64,000 nt of DNA from Multifurca ochricompacta (GCA_022496185.1 WTXG01000095.1:62001-126000); one strand, 5' to 3'; positions 12,001 through 25,696 are shown, counted from the first letter of the stretch. Translations and numbers: made by a program. Notes: a model not told the origin generated them from the sequence alone.

Positions 12001-14329
12001 TTGATTTTTTTTCCCATCCCATCCTGCTTGTGAAATTGGGAAATGCGCGAATGACTTCAAATCGCCTCGTCCTTTGGCAACTTTTCGTTTTTTTTTTCGT
12101 CAACACGCCAGGTCTAAACTCTCATCCCAACAACCATCATCATCATTTTAATTACTATTTTTTACTTTACGGACGCGAAACAAAAAAATAATTTCAGGCT
12201 ATGGTGTGTGTGTTCCCCTCAACCTTCCCAAACCACGGGCCCCCCGCCTCCACGTTCACCCTCCGGAATAAGTCAATGATCACTTCTCTCCGCTCGGATT
12301 TCGATTTTCTCTTCTTGCATTTATCCAACCCCATAAAGGCTCACCTAAAACAAGCTAGCCCACGCCCGTACCATCTACGCATGACGCCTCTTTGCTTATC
12401 GGACACATATCAAATCATTTCACTTATGTCGATAAAGAAAAGAAAAAAAAAGACGCGTACCCGGCCTCGTGACCCCCCCTCCCCCCATCGCATGCGCAAA
12501 AAGCAAAAGAATTCTACTACGACATTACCCCCCAAGCTGTCACCCGCGCGTACTTATCCTTTATAATATATCACCTTTCCGTAATTTCATTCACAGACGC
12601 TTTTTGTTTTTTCATTTTTTTTTTTTTTTTTTTTTTTGGTCTCGCGTTCGCAAAATGCGAGTATTTCGCCGTGCTTTGAGAGAGAGACCTTCGTACGTAC
12701 GTAATAATATCACGGGCTTAACTCATTTATGGGAAGTCATCAACCTTTTTTTTTCCCCTCTCAGCGCTTTTTTACACACACAGACACGGCCTCGCCCACA
12801 ATACTTCTTCTCGCTCACTCCAGACCCACCTAGTAGTAGTACTTTTTTAGTCCAGGCAGTTGTGCATCAATCCTACCCGCTCGCTCACTCTCGATCTGTT
12901 TTGGGGTACATTGATGCGCGCGCCAGCTGGGCGGTGGGCAACACTGTCTCGCCCGCTCACTAACTCACGTTTCATTCTTTGCTTGGTAGAATTCGTCCTC
13001 CATCAAATGAGCGCGGTTTTAGAAACATCACTCGCGACCGTTTCTTCTTCTGCTTCTTTATGTCATCATCATCATTACCCTTGAGGGGGGGGGGGGGTTT
13101 CGGTTTAACTTTGCTGATTTCTACGTTATTCGAGGGAAAAAAAAAAAAAAGTCACAAAGGAGTTGTTCGTGAAGTAGAAGGGCGTCGCAAGATGATGTTT
13201 TTTTTTTTCTTTGTTCTAGTGTTCTAGGTCTGCAGTGGTCTGTGTTCAGGGTTCAACTCAGTTCTAGGTAGGAAGAGACCGAAGAAGATGGATGGTCCAT
13301 GTTATGTCATAAGCAGCCAATTCAATTGGAGAATGAGTTGTAATATGGTTAATAATATTCTGTTTTTATACATTCATATCCCCCTTTTGGTAATTTTAAC
13401 TCATTCATTGTTGATGGGTGTGATGACTTCCCCCCTATGGGCGTGTGATAGAATCTATTTAATCCTTTCCCCCCACCTCCAACCCCGATATGATGACGAC
13501 CATCATCATCATCATCACCTCCAATATCATTCTATCCCCATCATCTCACTTCTACGAGTCGAGTACAGAAGGACTACCGTCGGCATAGCTAGCTGTACAT
13601 TATATATATATATCTTGTTTCCCCCTTTAAGGTGCACAAACCAAACATCATTAAAAAAAAAAAAAAAGGACTCTGTTGTAAGTTCTGTAACCACACACAC
13701 ACAACACACTTTAAGCTCGCGCGCGCAGACCCTTATACACGTGTGCGCATAATAATAATAATAATAATAATAAAAACGACACTTGACTCTGCCACCAAAC
13801 CCAAATTAAGCGGCGGCGACGACGACGGCCTTCGATTCGCTCTTCGGAGAGGAAAGAAAGGGGAAATGGGGAAAAAAAAAATTGTTGCTTTCCTCCTCCT
13901 CCTCCTATTCTTACCCTAACCTACCACTCCTCTCTCTCTCTCTCTCCAACTTTATCTCTCACCTTACACCTCATCTCCAAAATAATTAAAAATAAAAATA
14001 GAAGAGATTGATGGCTGATGAGTTATGTAGATGATGGGAATTTGTGGTGGCGAGGGAAATTAAGAAAAAGAAAAAGGAAAATTTCGTAAAAGTTTTTTTA
14101 GCTGCGCCTCCTCCCCCTCTTTTTCCTTTTTGGGAATAAAGGTAGGTAAAAGGACGCGTGTGGATTTATGCCACGTCATGACCCATCCAACCCAAGACTT
14201 AAAGAGGGCGGCGGCGGGATACAAGTGTGTTATTTATTTTATTTTATATATACAGGTTTCCCACGCCATGCCACTTAAAATAAAAACACAATTCACTTTA
14301 TATATATTATTATTTCTTTTTAATCCTTT
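9007..14329. other. long gene-free stretch rich in simple repeats
   Basis: I find no supportable gene here. The largest open frames (for example 11464-12033) lack any recognisable domain and their codon use is dominated by poly-T, CT and G tracts. Simple sequence includes a run of about 18 G near 9587, a GA microsatellite near 10090-10105, a run of T near 12617-12638, an AT run near 13604-13615, and (ATA)n near 13750-13773. The last few hundred bases would contain the 3' flank of the minus-strand carboxylase gene. Confidence 0.5.
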
Positions 14330-17246
14330 TCACATCCTATAAACTCCAAATCCCCACCCTTGTCCATCCCACGAATGTCCCGATCTCCTCCCCCTAGACG
14401 TCCGAGACGGAGATGATGATACACCACCGTCATCACCCCTCTGACGAGCGGCAAGGGCCAAGCCGAGACCCACAACGTCACGCGTCTCAGTCGGTTTAAT
14501 GATCCCATCGTCCCAGAGTCGCGCAGTAGCATACAATCCCGAAGATTGAGCTTCAATCTCCGCTTTCAGAGATGCGTGCTGAGATGGGTCCCTAAAACAA
14601 AAACAAAAAACGTCCATGCAATGAGTTATGTTTTTTTTTTATTTTTTATTTTGAGAGAGAGAGAAAGAGAGAAGGAGAAGAGGAAAAAAAAAGAAACGGA
14701 CCGTGACACCGATTGCATGACCTGTGACAGCTGACCAGAGCCCATGACGGATACTTTGGCATTCTGGAACAAGAAATCCCAATACATCATGACCAAACAG
14801 GTGATTATGAATTAAATTGATTGAGGTTTAGTTAGCTGAAATTCAGTGTGATAGGGAGAGGGAGGGACTACGCGTACAGGCCACATCCATAAAAATCGAG
14901 GAGAATACTTTCAAGTGTGCATCAGTCCGGATACGGGATTAAAGAAGGAGTGGAGGGGGCGAAGGAGCGTGTGACCGGTGATTCGTTTTAGTGGAATGCA
15001 ACTTACCGCCCGACCGGCCATTCCTAGTTGAATTGGAAGATCGATAAATGTCAATAATGGAAAATGGAAAGAACAAGAAAAACAAAAAAAAAAAACAAAA
15101 ATACAGAGGGGAAGGGGAGGGAGGGAGAGGAAAGAGAGGGTTGGAGGTAATAGATGATGATAACCTTACCGTAGTTTCCAGCGCCGAAGCTACCGCCAAC
15201 GACCACGGTCAGCTTTGGGACATCCGCACAAGCGACCGCGCGGACCATTTTAGCGCCGTCTTTGGCAATCCCACCTTTCTCTGCTTTGGAACCGACCATG
15301 TACCCCGTGACATTTACGAGAAAGAGCAATGGGATTTGACGCTGTGAGCAAAGTTGGATAAAATGCGTCGCCTTAAGCGCCGAAGGCGAGAACAGGATGC
15401 CGTTATTCGCGATGATACCCACGGGGAAGCCATGAATGTGTGCGAAACCCTAGAAAAGCAAAAAAACCCATCGACCCCGATTGAAGAAACGGATAGACGG
15501 GTTCCTTTGTTATTCAGCCTGCCTGGGAAAAAATGTCCCGGCCCTAGCTCTGGGGGGGGGAGGGGGGGGGGAGAGTGTGTGTACCACCCACCGTCACGAT
15601 GGTCTGTCCGTAATCTTTCTTGAACTCTCGGAACCGGCTCCCGTCCACCACACGAGCGATAACCTCCCGCATGTCAAATGGTTGACGAAGGTCCGTGCCG
15701 ACTATCCCATGAAGCTCAGCTGCAGAATAGAGTGGATCCTCTGGAACAGCTGGGGGCTTAGTAAAAAAAAAAAAAAAACCCCATGTGGCATGTTAACATT
15801 CGCTGAACGACTGACCCAAAGGGGGTTAATCAATAGCAGCAGACATACCGATGTCTCTCGTCCACCAGCATGACCCAAGTCACCGACTATACCCCGCGCA
15901 ATGGCGATCGCGTGTTCGTCATCGTGCGCCAGGTGATCTGTCACTCCACTTTCGCTTGAGTGCATGAGACCCCCACCAAGAGTTTCCTCATCAACCTCTT
16001 CTCCAATTGCAGCTTTCACGAGTGGTGGTCCGGCAAGGAAGATACGTCCTTGCTCACGAACGATGACGTTTTCATCCGCCATGGCAGGAACATATGCGCC
16101 GCCCGCGACGGAAATACCGTGCACGATGGCAATCTGAGGAATTCCGAGCGCGGACATCTGGGCCTGTATGGGGATATCATCTCCATGATACATCCAGCCC
16201 AAGTTTTTTGCCGTAAAGCCGTAAAGCCGAGAAAAAAAAAAAAAGCCTACCATGTTGTAAAATATGCGGCCAAAATGCTCCTTGTCAGGGAACACCTGCA
16301 TAGCCATATGCGTGTCAAAAAGCAGTGTCTAAAGGCGAAAATACATGTCGCGCATTCACATTTGCTTGATGAGGAAGAGCAGCACCTCCCGACTCCACTA
16401 AATCTCATAAGTGAGCGATTGTGAGGAGAGAGCGAGGAAGGGGGGTAGCATAGGAAACTTATGTAGGTGACATACCAACATACACACAGGGTAAACCATG
16501 CTCCCTCGCGATCTCCTGGGCACGTAAATGCTTCTTCACCTACGGGACCACAAAAAGAAAAAAAAAGGCGTCGCTTGGGAACACGGAAATCAAGTACATC
16601 GTTGGGGATAACCGGACTCACGGTCAACGGATAATAAGATCCTCCCTTGACGGTTGCATCGTTGACCACGATAACGCACTCACGCCCCGATATCCGACCT
16701 ATCCCAGTGATGATGCCCGCACCGGGAACAGACTCTCCCGGATATACGCCGTGCGCGGCTAAGGGAGAAAGTTCGAGGAAGGGCGAGTGCGGTCCAAGAG
16801 TAATGCCAGCCTGGGTAAAATTCGTAGAGCCAGTACCAGCAACAGGTGAGCAACAAAAAATAATATGCGTCGATGGAACCCGCTCATCCACCCCACCAGA
16901 CGGAGGGGGCGGGGAGGGGTTATACGGAGATGAAGAAAGAGAGAGAGAATGAGTACCTTTCGCGTGGTAATTTCTTCCCTTTGCTCCTCATTCGCTCTGC
17001 AGCCTTCGGCCCACCCCCTTCGCGTGTCTTGGCGATTTTTGCCTCCAAGTCAGCAACGAGGTCGTCCATGGCCTTAGACCGAGCTTGAAAATCGGTTGAT
17101 GCGGTTGAAATGAGTGATGGAAGGACGGAAGCTGCATGATACTTTCTCGAGGGAACGACTCCTGGTGGTGATGGTGGTACACGGTTGAGTTTGTTGAACG
17201 ACGTTGACAATGACGAGGAAGATACTTTGAACGTCGTTCGTCGCAT
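14330..17246 (-). CDS. MCCB: 3-methylcrotonyl-CoA carboxylase beta subunit, mitochondrial
   Basis: Carboxyltransferase subunit of the biotin enzyme that carboxylates 3-methylcrotonyl-CoA in mitochondrial leucine breakdown; the partner is the biotin-bearing alpha subunit, absent here. My 12-exon model (minus strand): 17246-16957, 16810-16622, 16539-16476, 16397-16360, 16295-16251, 16163-15866 (or -15849), 15749-15592, 15449-15170, 15023-15007, 14907-14878, 14763-14702, 14591-14330, about 577 aa, close to the family length. The start ([12 protein letters not shown]) gives a basic, Ser-rich presequence. Visible motifs include [103 protein letters not shown] and the typical C-terminus FGVYRM. Exon 2 is one base short near 16793, which splits the [13 protein letters not shown] junction. 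The exon 6 donor is uncertain: 15866 keeps phase, 15849 does not. Confidence 0.93.
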
Positions 17247-20105
17247 AACATGGGAGTAGTACATCGTTTTTGTCGACAGTAGTAGAAACAGAACCGTCGT
17301 TAATGACTTGTGGAGTGTCGATGACGTCCTCCACTGCCGGGTCAAGCGTACTAAACGAACGCGCGCTATGGCGGTTATGGTCCGCCCCCGCCCAGGCGTT
17401 ATTACGTAACGTATACGAAACGAAATAGGCAATCTCCATGGTGATCTATTGAACGAACGAACGAACGCGACTAGTTTATAGCGAGCATGAGCGAACGATG
17501 AGACAATCGTTAACGAAGAGTCAAATGACAATTCCCCTGACCTCCTCCTTCCCCTTGCTGCGAACAACGGGGTTGTATTTCATGTCACGAGGGATTTTTT
17601 TCCGTCATTTCTTTCTATTGAATGAATTTTAATATCACCTTGCGAGAAGCTTCCAAGACTTGCCCGGCGAGGCCGAGGGAAGCACCAAAAAAAGGGGGGG
17701 GGGGGGCAGGGGCTGTCGGTGAGACGAAGAGTCTCTCAAACAGGCCCTCCCCTTTCTGGCTAAGCGAAACATTCTCGCCGCCGCCGCCAGCGCCAGTTCA
17801 ACTCAACGCCCATCAAATGGAGACCTTTAGCTCGCATGAAACGACTCTTGATTCGTTGAACCGTCTCTCTGGCCTTCGCTTATTGCCGTCATCGACCCCC
17901 TTCCCTCTCTTCCTCTCCCTCTCTCAATACTCTAGATCTTCCTCTTCACCTCTCACCCCTCTTTTTTTCTCCATCACTCCATCACCCATCACCCATCATA
18001 ACCTTTGTTAACAAGATCTCTCTTTTCATCTTTTTCATTCGTACCTTCCCCCCTCCCCCCCCCCTCCTCCCCCTTCCGACATTCCTCGGGACTTTATGTG
18101 GCATGGCGGCGTCTACCCGTTCACCCATGGTTCTATTTCGCAGCGCTCATCACATGGCAGTTGTACCAGGAATCGTTTTAATTTGATATGTCACGGTTGG
18201 CGCACGTCTCTTCTGTCATTAAACATATTTAGCAACTGTGGCGCGCTACGAGCGAACGGTGAGTGACCCCATCGTATTCAAAAGCCAACATGCATGACCT
18301 ACTAAATCCATAGAGCCTTAGATGGATCGACATACATAAAAGCTGATCCACTCTCCGCCGTTCATCTGATCTTTATAGAGCTTGTTTGACGTGTGTGTGT
18401 ACGTTGCGTGAGTTGCTCAGTTATTTTTTATACTAACCAGCATCATCGCTTTGGATTGACTCGCGGCCGCATGTATCGGAACGTAATATAGAAGCGCAGA
18501 ACCGTCGCTTTATACTTCTTCTCTTTGCGCGACTTGGACATGCTTTTGGGGGGGGATATGAATATCCGCTGATCACGAAATGCAAATAACAGCAGTAAGA
18601 CAGCCTTCGTCAGCATCCCCCCACTGGCGGAACGGGACAAACTTATTTTAGTAACAGACACAGACACATAACATAATATCATCACCTATTTTTTTTTTTC
18701 GTTCGTTTCGTCCTAGTAGTTAGTAAGACCGTGAGATCTCCCCTAGCCCAGTCAGGACGAGTAAGCGCCAGAGCTCGCGTGGTCGAGGTCTTCGAAAGTC
18801 GGCATAACACTCGCTCCATTTCTAACGGTATTCAGTGGCCTTCCGGCATTCGGGGTTGAGAACTGGGAATGAATTATCATTGCTGTGGCTGTGTGGTGAT
18901 AGAAGGAGATCGGGACGACGGAGTAAGCTGATATTAATATTGGGAGATGATGAATGAGTAAGAGAAGATAATTTGATGTATGGACTGAGATGGTCGGTTC
19001 AGACAAGAGGGGAGTAAGGGAATAGTAGCACAGTGGAAGGCGGAAGGCCAGCAGGGCAGCAGGGACACGGTTGTCGGGTCTCGTAACACAGCCGTTATCT
19101 CCATCTCCATCAAAAGAGACTGGTATCAATGAAAAAAAAACTGGTTACAGATAAGGCCGCCTTGAACTCAGATTTGAGGCAAACTTTGAGAAGATGGGGT
19201 TAAAGTCGAAGAAGAAGACAAGAGATATGGAAGTGGAAGATCGAATGAAGAAGAAAGAGGGGATTGTTTGTTATATCTCTCTCATCTCTCTCTCATCTCT
19301 CTCTCATCTCTCTCTCTCTCTCTACATACATATTTCTATAGGGAGGGAGACAAAGAGGAGATCTATTTGCCCGATAAGAGGAAAAGCATAAATTGAGCGG
19401 GCCGGTTGATCAGGCACGTGCTATAATCGGAGATTTAAAATTATTTAAATTCCGAAGAGATTTGAGGGATTTTAAGTAATCAAAAAGCAAGCCAGCCACA
19501 GCCACTTCTGACCCCCCCCGCCTTGTGCTTTTTTTCCACTTTATGGTCCTCTTGAGTTGAGCAAGAGCTGTCAGGTCCCGTTCTCTTTGCTCCTCCTCCT
19601 TCATTTCCTCCCCTCCGATTTACCTCGCCGTAACAAGGATAACGCCTGGAGTATGTTTACTTTCTTTTCCTCATCGTATTTTCCCTTTTCTTTTCTTTTC
19701 TCATCTCACTCTCACCCAAATAGATCCTCGCGACCCTTGCCGGTTTCTCTATCCCGCCTTCCCTCAAAGGACTACCAGTACGCTTGAGCTTAGCTCGCGG
19801 CTGTTGTGAATAAACCAAGCCATCGTTCCTCACCTCCCCCTTTCTCCTTCTCCACACTTTCTTTCAGTCCCTCCCTTCTCTATCCCCGAGCGCTCGAGCC
19901 CCGGCTCGCGATCACTTATACTTCATCTCTCCTCACCTGCTTTTTCGGATTCTGCTGAGCAATCGCGACTCCTTCTTGCAGCTCCTCCTATCTAAAACTC
20001 ATCTGTGTGCAGCCGACTTTCTGTACCTCCCTTGTTAACCGACGACCTCACGCCCGTCTTTAATTCTTTCCCACCATACCCAGTTACTCTCTCCCACCTT
20101 CTGCT
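17247..20105. other. intergenic between divergent genes; no supported gene
   Basis: This separates the minus-strand carboxylase gene from the plus-strand bHLH gene, so it should hold both promoters. Pyrimidine-rich sequence at about 19840-20100 (CT-rich, with CTC/TCC blocks) precedes the bHLH ATG, as is common for fungal 5' leaders. A CT microsatellite lies near 19276-19322. A minus-strand frame at 18752-19129 (125 codons) is open but unrecognisable. An alternative minus-strand frame from 17439 overlaps carboxylase exon 1 in another register and is not supported. Confidence 0.5.
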
Positions 20106-21628
20106 ATGGCTCTAACTCTTCCTATCCCCTCTTCGCCATCTTCGGCCTCTGCCGACTCTCCCAACGCCCCTCATACACCTCTTTCTCCTACCCTTCCCGT
20201 ACAAACTTTGGCACTCCCCCCCTCCGACCAATCTTCCGTTCCTTCTACTACTAATACATCATCCGGCCCTCTGAGCTCGGCTAATCCCCAAGCCAAGCGT
20301 AAACCATCCCGACGGGCCAACACCGCTGAGCGGCGCGCCACTCATAATGCTGTCGAACGTCAAAGACGTGAGACCCTAAATGGGCGCTTCCTTGTGAGTC
20401 TTCTTTATCCCACTTCGTTCTTTCTTTTCCGAGTTCTGACGAGACGTGGTTTCTTCTTCTTCGAAGGACCTTGCCGCTCTCCTTCCCAATCTTTCTCAGA
20501 TCCGCCGGCCTTCCAAGTCGGCAATTGTTAACTCTTCAATTGCTCACATTCACGCTTCTCGCCGCCACCGAGCCATGGCTTCCCGTGAACTTCGTCTCAT
20601 GAAACTTGAAGCCGATGCTCTTCGCCGGGAGCTTAATGAATGGCGTGATCGTGCCAATCTCCCTCGCATTGAAGAACCCGTTCGCAGTGAAGCATTCTCT
20701 ATGGTTCTCAGTGGTGAAGTAGAAATTTTGACCTCCATTCCTGGGATGGATGAGGAGGAGGATGGTGAAGGTTTTGGCGATAACGATGACGACTTACCCA
20801 TTAGGGTGATGTCTGCCGGTATCGGTCGTTCAATGCTGGAAGATGCCGAGGACCTTAACCCGATGGTTACTCCCACGGTCGGGTCGGCAGGCAACCCCTT
20901 TGCACATGGTGTCCCCCCGCATTCGGGGGCCCCTCATCTCGCCCATATCCTCCCCCGTCCTGCGTCCCACAGCCGTCCCATCATCGCGCAAAATATTCCC
21001 AATGTCTCGTTTGAGAACCCAGCGATGACTTCCCTTTTTGATCAGCATGCCCACGTTTCTCCCCAACAATACCAGATGCAGTTCAATGTGGGTCACCCCA
21101 TCGAGACAGAAAAGTCTGCCGCGTGGAACAACCAGATCTTTGCTACTCAACAGCTTCAACAACAACTCCAGCAAACCAACACGGCTTGTTTACCCCGCCT
21201 GCGACTCACACGGTCCCCCACCAAACGGTGCAGGTCAGCCATTCGCCGCCCACCGGGCATATTACCAGGGTGTCCCTCGCCACCAGCACCCAGGACAGCA
21301 AATTTATGGGAGCCCCATCGACAGTGAGGATGGGTCCTCAGTCTGCTCTGGACCTGGAATCGATGGACGCCGTCGCAGCAACAGCATGAACGGTAGTGGG
21401 TATGGATCCCCACAAGACGCTCACTCAGGCTCTGGTTCATCTCAGCCCGGAAGTTATGAGGTGCCGGGCATCTTGACTTCGGGCATTCCAGCCCGGATGA
21501 GCGCGGGCGGCGCTATGTGGAGCCGGGATGAAATGGAGAGCATGGCCCAACTCAAGCCCAACATGTCCAGTGCCCCAATCGCTGTTGGCGGTGGTGGTAA
21601 TGGAGGTGGGTTCGCAATGATGATGTAG
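20106..21628 (+). CDS. bHLH transcription factor (class B, H-E-R basic region)
   Basis: Nuclear DNA-binding regulator, expected to dimerise and bind an E-box. Exon 1 is 20106-20393, the 73-bp GT-AG intron is 20394-20466, and exon 2 runs to a TAG at 21626-21628, about 483 aa in all. The basic region reads THNAVERQRRETLNGRF with His80, Glu84 and Arg88, the pattern that specifies CACGTG-type E-boxes. The intron sits inside helix 1, and exon 2 continues DLAALLPN, loop, helix 2 (SKSAIVNSSIAHIHASRR) and a leucine-containing extension (about residues 130-150) that may be a short zipper. The N-terminus is Ser/Pro/Thr-rich; the C-terminal half is Gln-, Pro- and Gly-rich. The frame must change twice near 21186 (ACGGCTT) and 21213-21217 (a CCCCC run) to reach the sensible C-terminal frame (QPFAAHRAYYQG). 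Each shift is explained by one missing homopolymer base. Confidence 0.85.
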
Positions 21629-22440
21629 GCCCCATGGCACCTTCATTTTTCATCCCTATTATCCATGTCGGTCGGGATTTCTTTCTTTTTGCTCTTGCTG
21701 TGACTTTGATCATTTCTCCTCGCTTTTTTCTTGGCCCCCCCCCCTCCCCCCCTCTTTTTTTTTATTCCCGTGCGCCGCCTTGCACATAGAGATGAGTGTG
21801 CCCTGCCGTTCCGCGCGGGCTGGCTTCTCAACTCTGCCCTCACCTTCGCGTTTCGTTTATTATCTCATTATGGTGCTTTCTCGATGGTGTCTCTATATCG
21901 CTCACACTGGCTTGCCTGTATGTCGAGGCCCGCTATCGTGTTTAACGCTCTTGTTCAACATCTGTCTTTACTAGTTGGTTGGCGCGAGCTTTTTTTTTTA
22001 TACCTGCGTCGTAAACGTGTAACCTCCCTCTCCGTCTGCTGTTTCCCTATTAACCGCCTTTGACGTTATATTGACTGCCCTCTCTGGTCTATTTATCCAC
22101 CACTACCGATGTGACTGCGCACACTCGCCGTCATCATGCACTCCTTTGTTTTTTTTTTTCTTAAAAAAAACATTTTCATGTTACCCCCCACCCCATCTTT
22201 TTCCATCCATACTCTCGATTACTTGGAAAAGTTAACGATTACCTAATGCTGTGACTAACTGTGGGTTTTCTGCACGTGATGAGAACGGGTTTGTGTGGAT
22301 TGGCGAGAGATGGTCAAGGTTCAAGGATCGAGGTGAGAAGGGGGGGAGAGGGCGGGGCGAGGGAGAGGTGAGAGAGGGGATAGGGACAATGTCTCATCGG
22401 TCGGTCGGTGATGGATGGTTTGGTGGATGAATTGGTATTG

Positions 22441-22481
<41 letters not shown>

Positions 22482-25400
22482 GGAATAAATTTGAATTATC
22501 ATCAATCAACACTGACCGGCGACCGGGTGAAATAAATAAATAAATGCCGCTCAGCAGTCATTTAGTAGTTACGTTATTACAGACCAAAACAAACCAAACA
22601 CTGTTCTCTCCTCCCAATTAAAAAAATAAATGATTTAGGCACACGCACGGTACGGTACGTTTCTAAGGAGGGAAACAAGGACAAGAACAACAAATAAATA
22701 GAATAAAATATGTTCTAATCTGTTTCGTATGGGTTATACATATGTGTGAGAATGCGTGGTGTATGGACTATAAAGCAAGTGTTTTGTGAGAGAAGGGGGT
22801 TTGGTGTTGAAGGTTGTATCATAAGTTCGGTACTGTGTTGGATAAGTCGGCTGTAACAAAGGGGGAGGTGGTGGTGGTGGTGGGAGGAGGGTTGAGTCTG
22901 GACATAGAGAGAGAGCTCGAATCTCAGTCTCGCGGATTTACAACCCCTCATGACACACAAAAAAAATGAAACTTGTTTTTTTTTTTTTTTTTTCGGGTTT
23001 ACCAACGAAGAGTGTTTTGAAAACTTGAAAAGGAAAAAAAAAAAAAAAACTGAAACCAAGTAGAAATTTCATTAGGTACCACCACCAGGACCAAGACGGT
23101 TATTTAAGTCTCCTCAGGGGGAGGAAAGGAAAAGAGGGGGCGAGGGGGAAAAAAACGACTAGACTCTTCCCCGTTTTGCAAAAACAAAAACAAAAAAAAA
23201 GTCAACCTGGCCGAGGGTGGGAAAGGGAAAGAAAGATCGTGTTACCAATTTATTCATCGGTTTGCTCTTTCTTTCTTTCTTCCTTTTTTTTTTTTTTTTT
23301 TTTCTTTTCTGTTGTTGGGTGGTGGGTGAATGGGTAAGTGAGTGGGGGAGGGAGAAGGAGTTGCATGAACATCATCACGTTTGAAAAGAAAAACGTATTT
23401 TCATTTCATTATTGTGCCTTTATTTCCGTACGTATCACCACCACCGCCACTACCACCCATTACTTCTACTAGTCAAGATTTGGACGGCTCCTTTTCTGCA
23501 TTCAGTCTTGTCGTCATCATCATCATCTGCTCCCTCCTCTGCACTGTGCGGATCGTGGTCGTTTATAATATCAATACATCGTCCATCTTATTCGATTGTC
23601 TTGAGCCCCATCATTTTAATTAAATGAACCTTTTTTTTTTATAGGTTAGATAATGGTCGTCTGGTAGAAAAGAAAAACAGAAAACACGCATAATAAATTT
23701 TGTTTTTATTTATTTATTTATTTTAATTTTTTCATAGTTCGCGGAGATGAAATTTAGATGAATCTCAATCACACGAGAGCGCGGCAGGTGACCGTCCGTT
23801 TCGCGGCAGCGACAGGAAAGAGAAAGGAAAGAGAAAAAAAAAAGTGAAAGGACAGACAGAAAGAAGGAAGAAGGAGTGGGAGTGAAAAATGGTGTTACCT
23901 TTATGCCCACCCATCACCCCCTCCACGACTCCCCCTGGCCGAAGGAACAACAAGGTCGGTCACGGTTACGTTGCGCAGCAACGACGGCGGCGTTTTTTTT
24001 CTTTTTTGGAACGATCTTTTTTGGATCGTTCCTTTCTTTTTTTTTTTTTTTGAGACGCCGGGAGGGGAGGGCTGCCGTTCGAGTCCGTCTTTGAGTCCCT
24101 GAAGAAAAAAACAAGAACCAATAAAAAGAAAGGGCCGTGGAAATAGAAAAACCTATAGAAACTACGTATATCATCAATTGGAACTTTTCCATTGATTTAG
24201 TTTCAGGAAGGGGGGGGCTGGGGCCAGCTTTTGCAAATCGCTAATACTCAGCTTCACACGAATACTTTCTTCTCTCTTCTCCCACCCACCCTTTCCCAAG
24301 GGTGATCGTTAATTAGGACCCATAACTAAACAATGTTTTTTAGGATCAGAATATAGAAGAGAGAGAGAGAGAGATACGATCTCCCAGGAACGAACGCACA
24401 GCAGATCTTGCATAAGTTTGCTTTTTTTTTGTTGGCGGTGGCGGGTTTGTGTGATGTGAATCGTGGATAAGAAGAGAGGAGATTGAGGCGGCGGGAGAGG
24501 ACAGGATAGGATAGGATAGGATAGGATAGGATAGGACAGGACAGGACAGGACGCACTTGAGATCATCAGGCCGCCATCTTTCCCTCCTTCCTCTCATTCC
24601 CTCAAATCTAAGCCCCGCGCTGCGTATCTGACGGTGTTTCCAAAACGTCAAAACAACAACTCGTCTCCCCACCCCTTTCTCTCTCTGGTAGAAATATTTT
24701 CCATAGAAGTTGTAAAATAAAATCTAACGCCTGATTACCCTCACTTCAATCCTCGATCACTCTCTATTCGAAGCCAGCATGCAGTCGTTCCAGCGATAGT
24801 ACGACTTGGAAGACACGGAGACGGAGACGTAGACAAACGAATTGACAAATGGCACGTCATCCATACATCAACCCCTCTCGCTCCCCCAGTCACCTCAATA
24901 TGCACAACCAATGAACTCGCCATGGTCGCTTGCCTTTCCTCGTATGATGCAGAGAGAGGTGTGCCCACCACCCCCCTTTTTTCATTCATTCATTCATTCA
25001 TCTATCCATTCACTCCCTCCCTCGCCATGTAGGCTTTTGTTCCACATAGAATCATATCATGATGATGTGATTTCTCCGGTAGAGCGTCGAAACAAAACCA
25101 TCCGCAAACCTCAAACTTCCAAAAACAAAAGACAGACCACAGACGAATCCCCAATACGAACTTGTACGACGGGGTGCGTATCAGAGCGGCATTTCATAAC
25201 GTGTGTGTGTGTTTGTGTGTTGGTTAAGCACGCTAAATCTTCGCCGGTCGGTCCGCGGGAAGTCTCGAAGGGACAAGAGGTGAGTGTATGTGAGTCAAGA
25301 AGAGGCGAGAGTGTATGTTTGACAAGAAGCTGGGTTCGATCCAAAAGGGCAGACTTTCCAAAGAACTGCGGGTTGTTTCCCGTGGTTGAGGGAAGCTGGA

Positions 25401-25696
25401 GGTGAGGATATCATAAAAGGACACTTTGAGACATATATACTGTAATCGTCTGCAGCGGGGGTGCACTTACACCCAAACACATGAACGGATGCACCGCGTA
25501 ACATCACAACATTCTTGACATGTTTTTGGTAAAGAGAACGCTGCTATCTCGCAGTAAAATGAATGGGCCCCAACTATGTCAAGTTTATTTGCGATGCCAT
25601 TTATGAGGTGCAAGACGAGTGAAATGTATCACGCACTGCCACTGCGTAGACTAAATGACGATACCAATGTATGTGAAAGAGGTTACGGTGTGCTCC
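21629..25696. other. gene-free stretch rich in simple repeats
   Basis: It begins with the 3' flank of the bHLH gene. There is no supportable gene. Simple sequence dominates: (TCA)n at about 22441-22480, T-runs near 22977-22994 and 23287-23303, a 5-bp GGATA/GGACA minisatellite at about 24497-24552, and CATT repeats near 24983-25000. Long but featureless frames at 24842-25405 (plus) and 25111-25507 (minus) overlap each other and show no domain, so I do not call them. Confidence 0.5.
24497..24552. repeat. 5-bp minisatellite (GGATA/GGACA)n
   Basis: About eleven tandem 5-mers: a leading GGACA, a central block of GGATA units, then GGACA units, so variants are grouped rather than mixed. It is likely length-polymorphic. 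It does not match a fungal telomere repeat (TTAGGG type). Confidence 0.8.

Noticed and set aside
11464..12033. 189-codon plus-strand ORF
   Set aside because: No recognisable domain, hydrophobic runs come from poly-T tracts, and an equally good frame is open on the other strand.
17074..17439. 121-codon minus-strand ORF overlapping MCCB exon 1
   Set aside because: It is out of register with the well-supported MCCB exon; the presequence-like start at 17246 fits the carboxylase.
18752..19129. 125-codon minus-strand ORF
   Set aside because: No motif and no supported flanking exons; kept only as an intergenic note.
22441..22480. (TCA)n tract read as a poly-Asp protein
   Set aside because: The surrounding frame has no other protein-like sequence; it is a microsatellite.
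24497..24552. GGATA/GGACA array as an interstitial telomere
   Set aside because: The unit does not match TTAGGG-type fungal telomeres and the array is short.
24842..25405. 187-codon plus-strand ORF and overlapping minus-strand ORFs
   Set aside because: Composition follows simple repeats (CATT, GT runs); no conserved motif or intron pattern makes sense.
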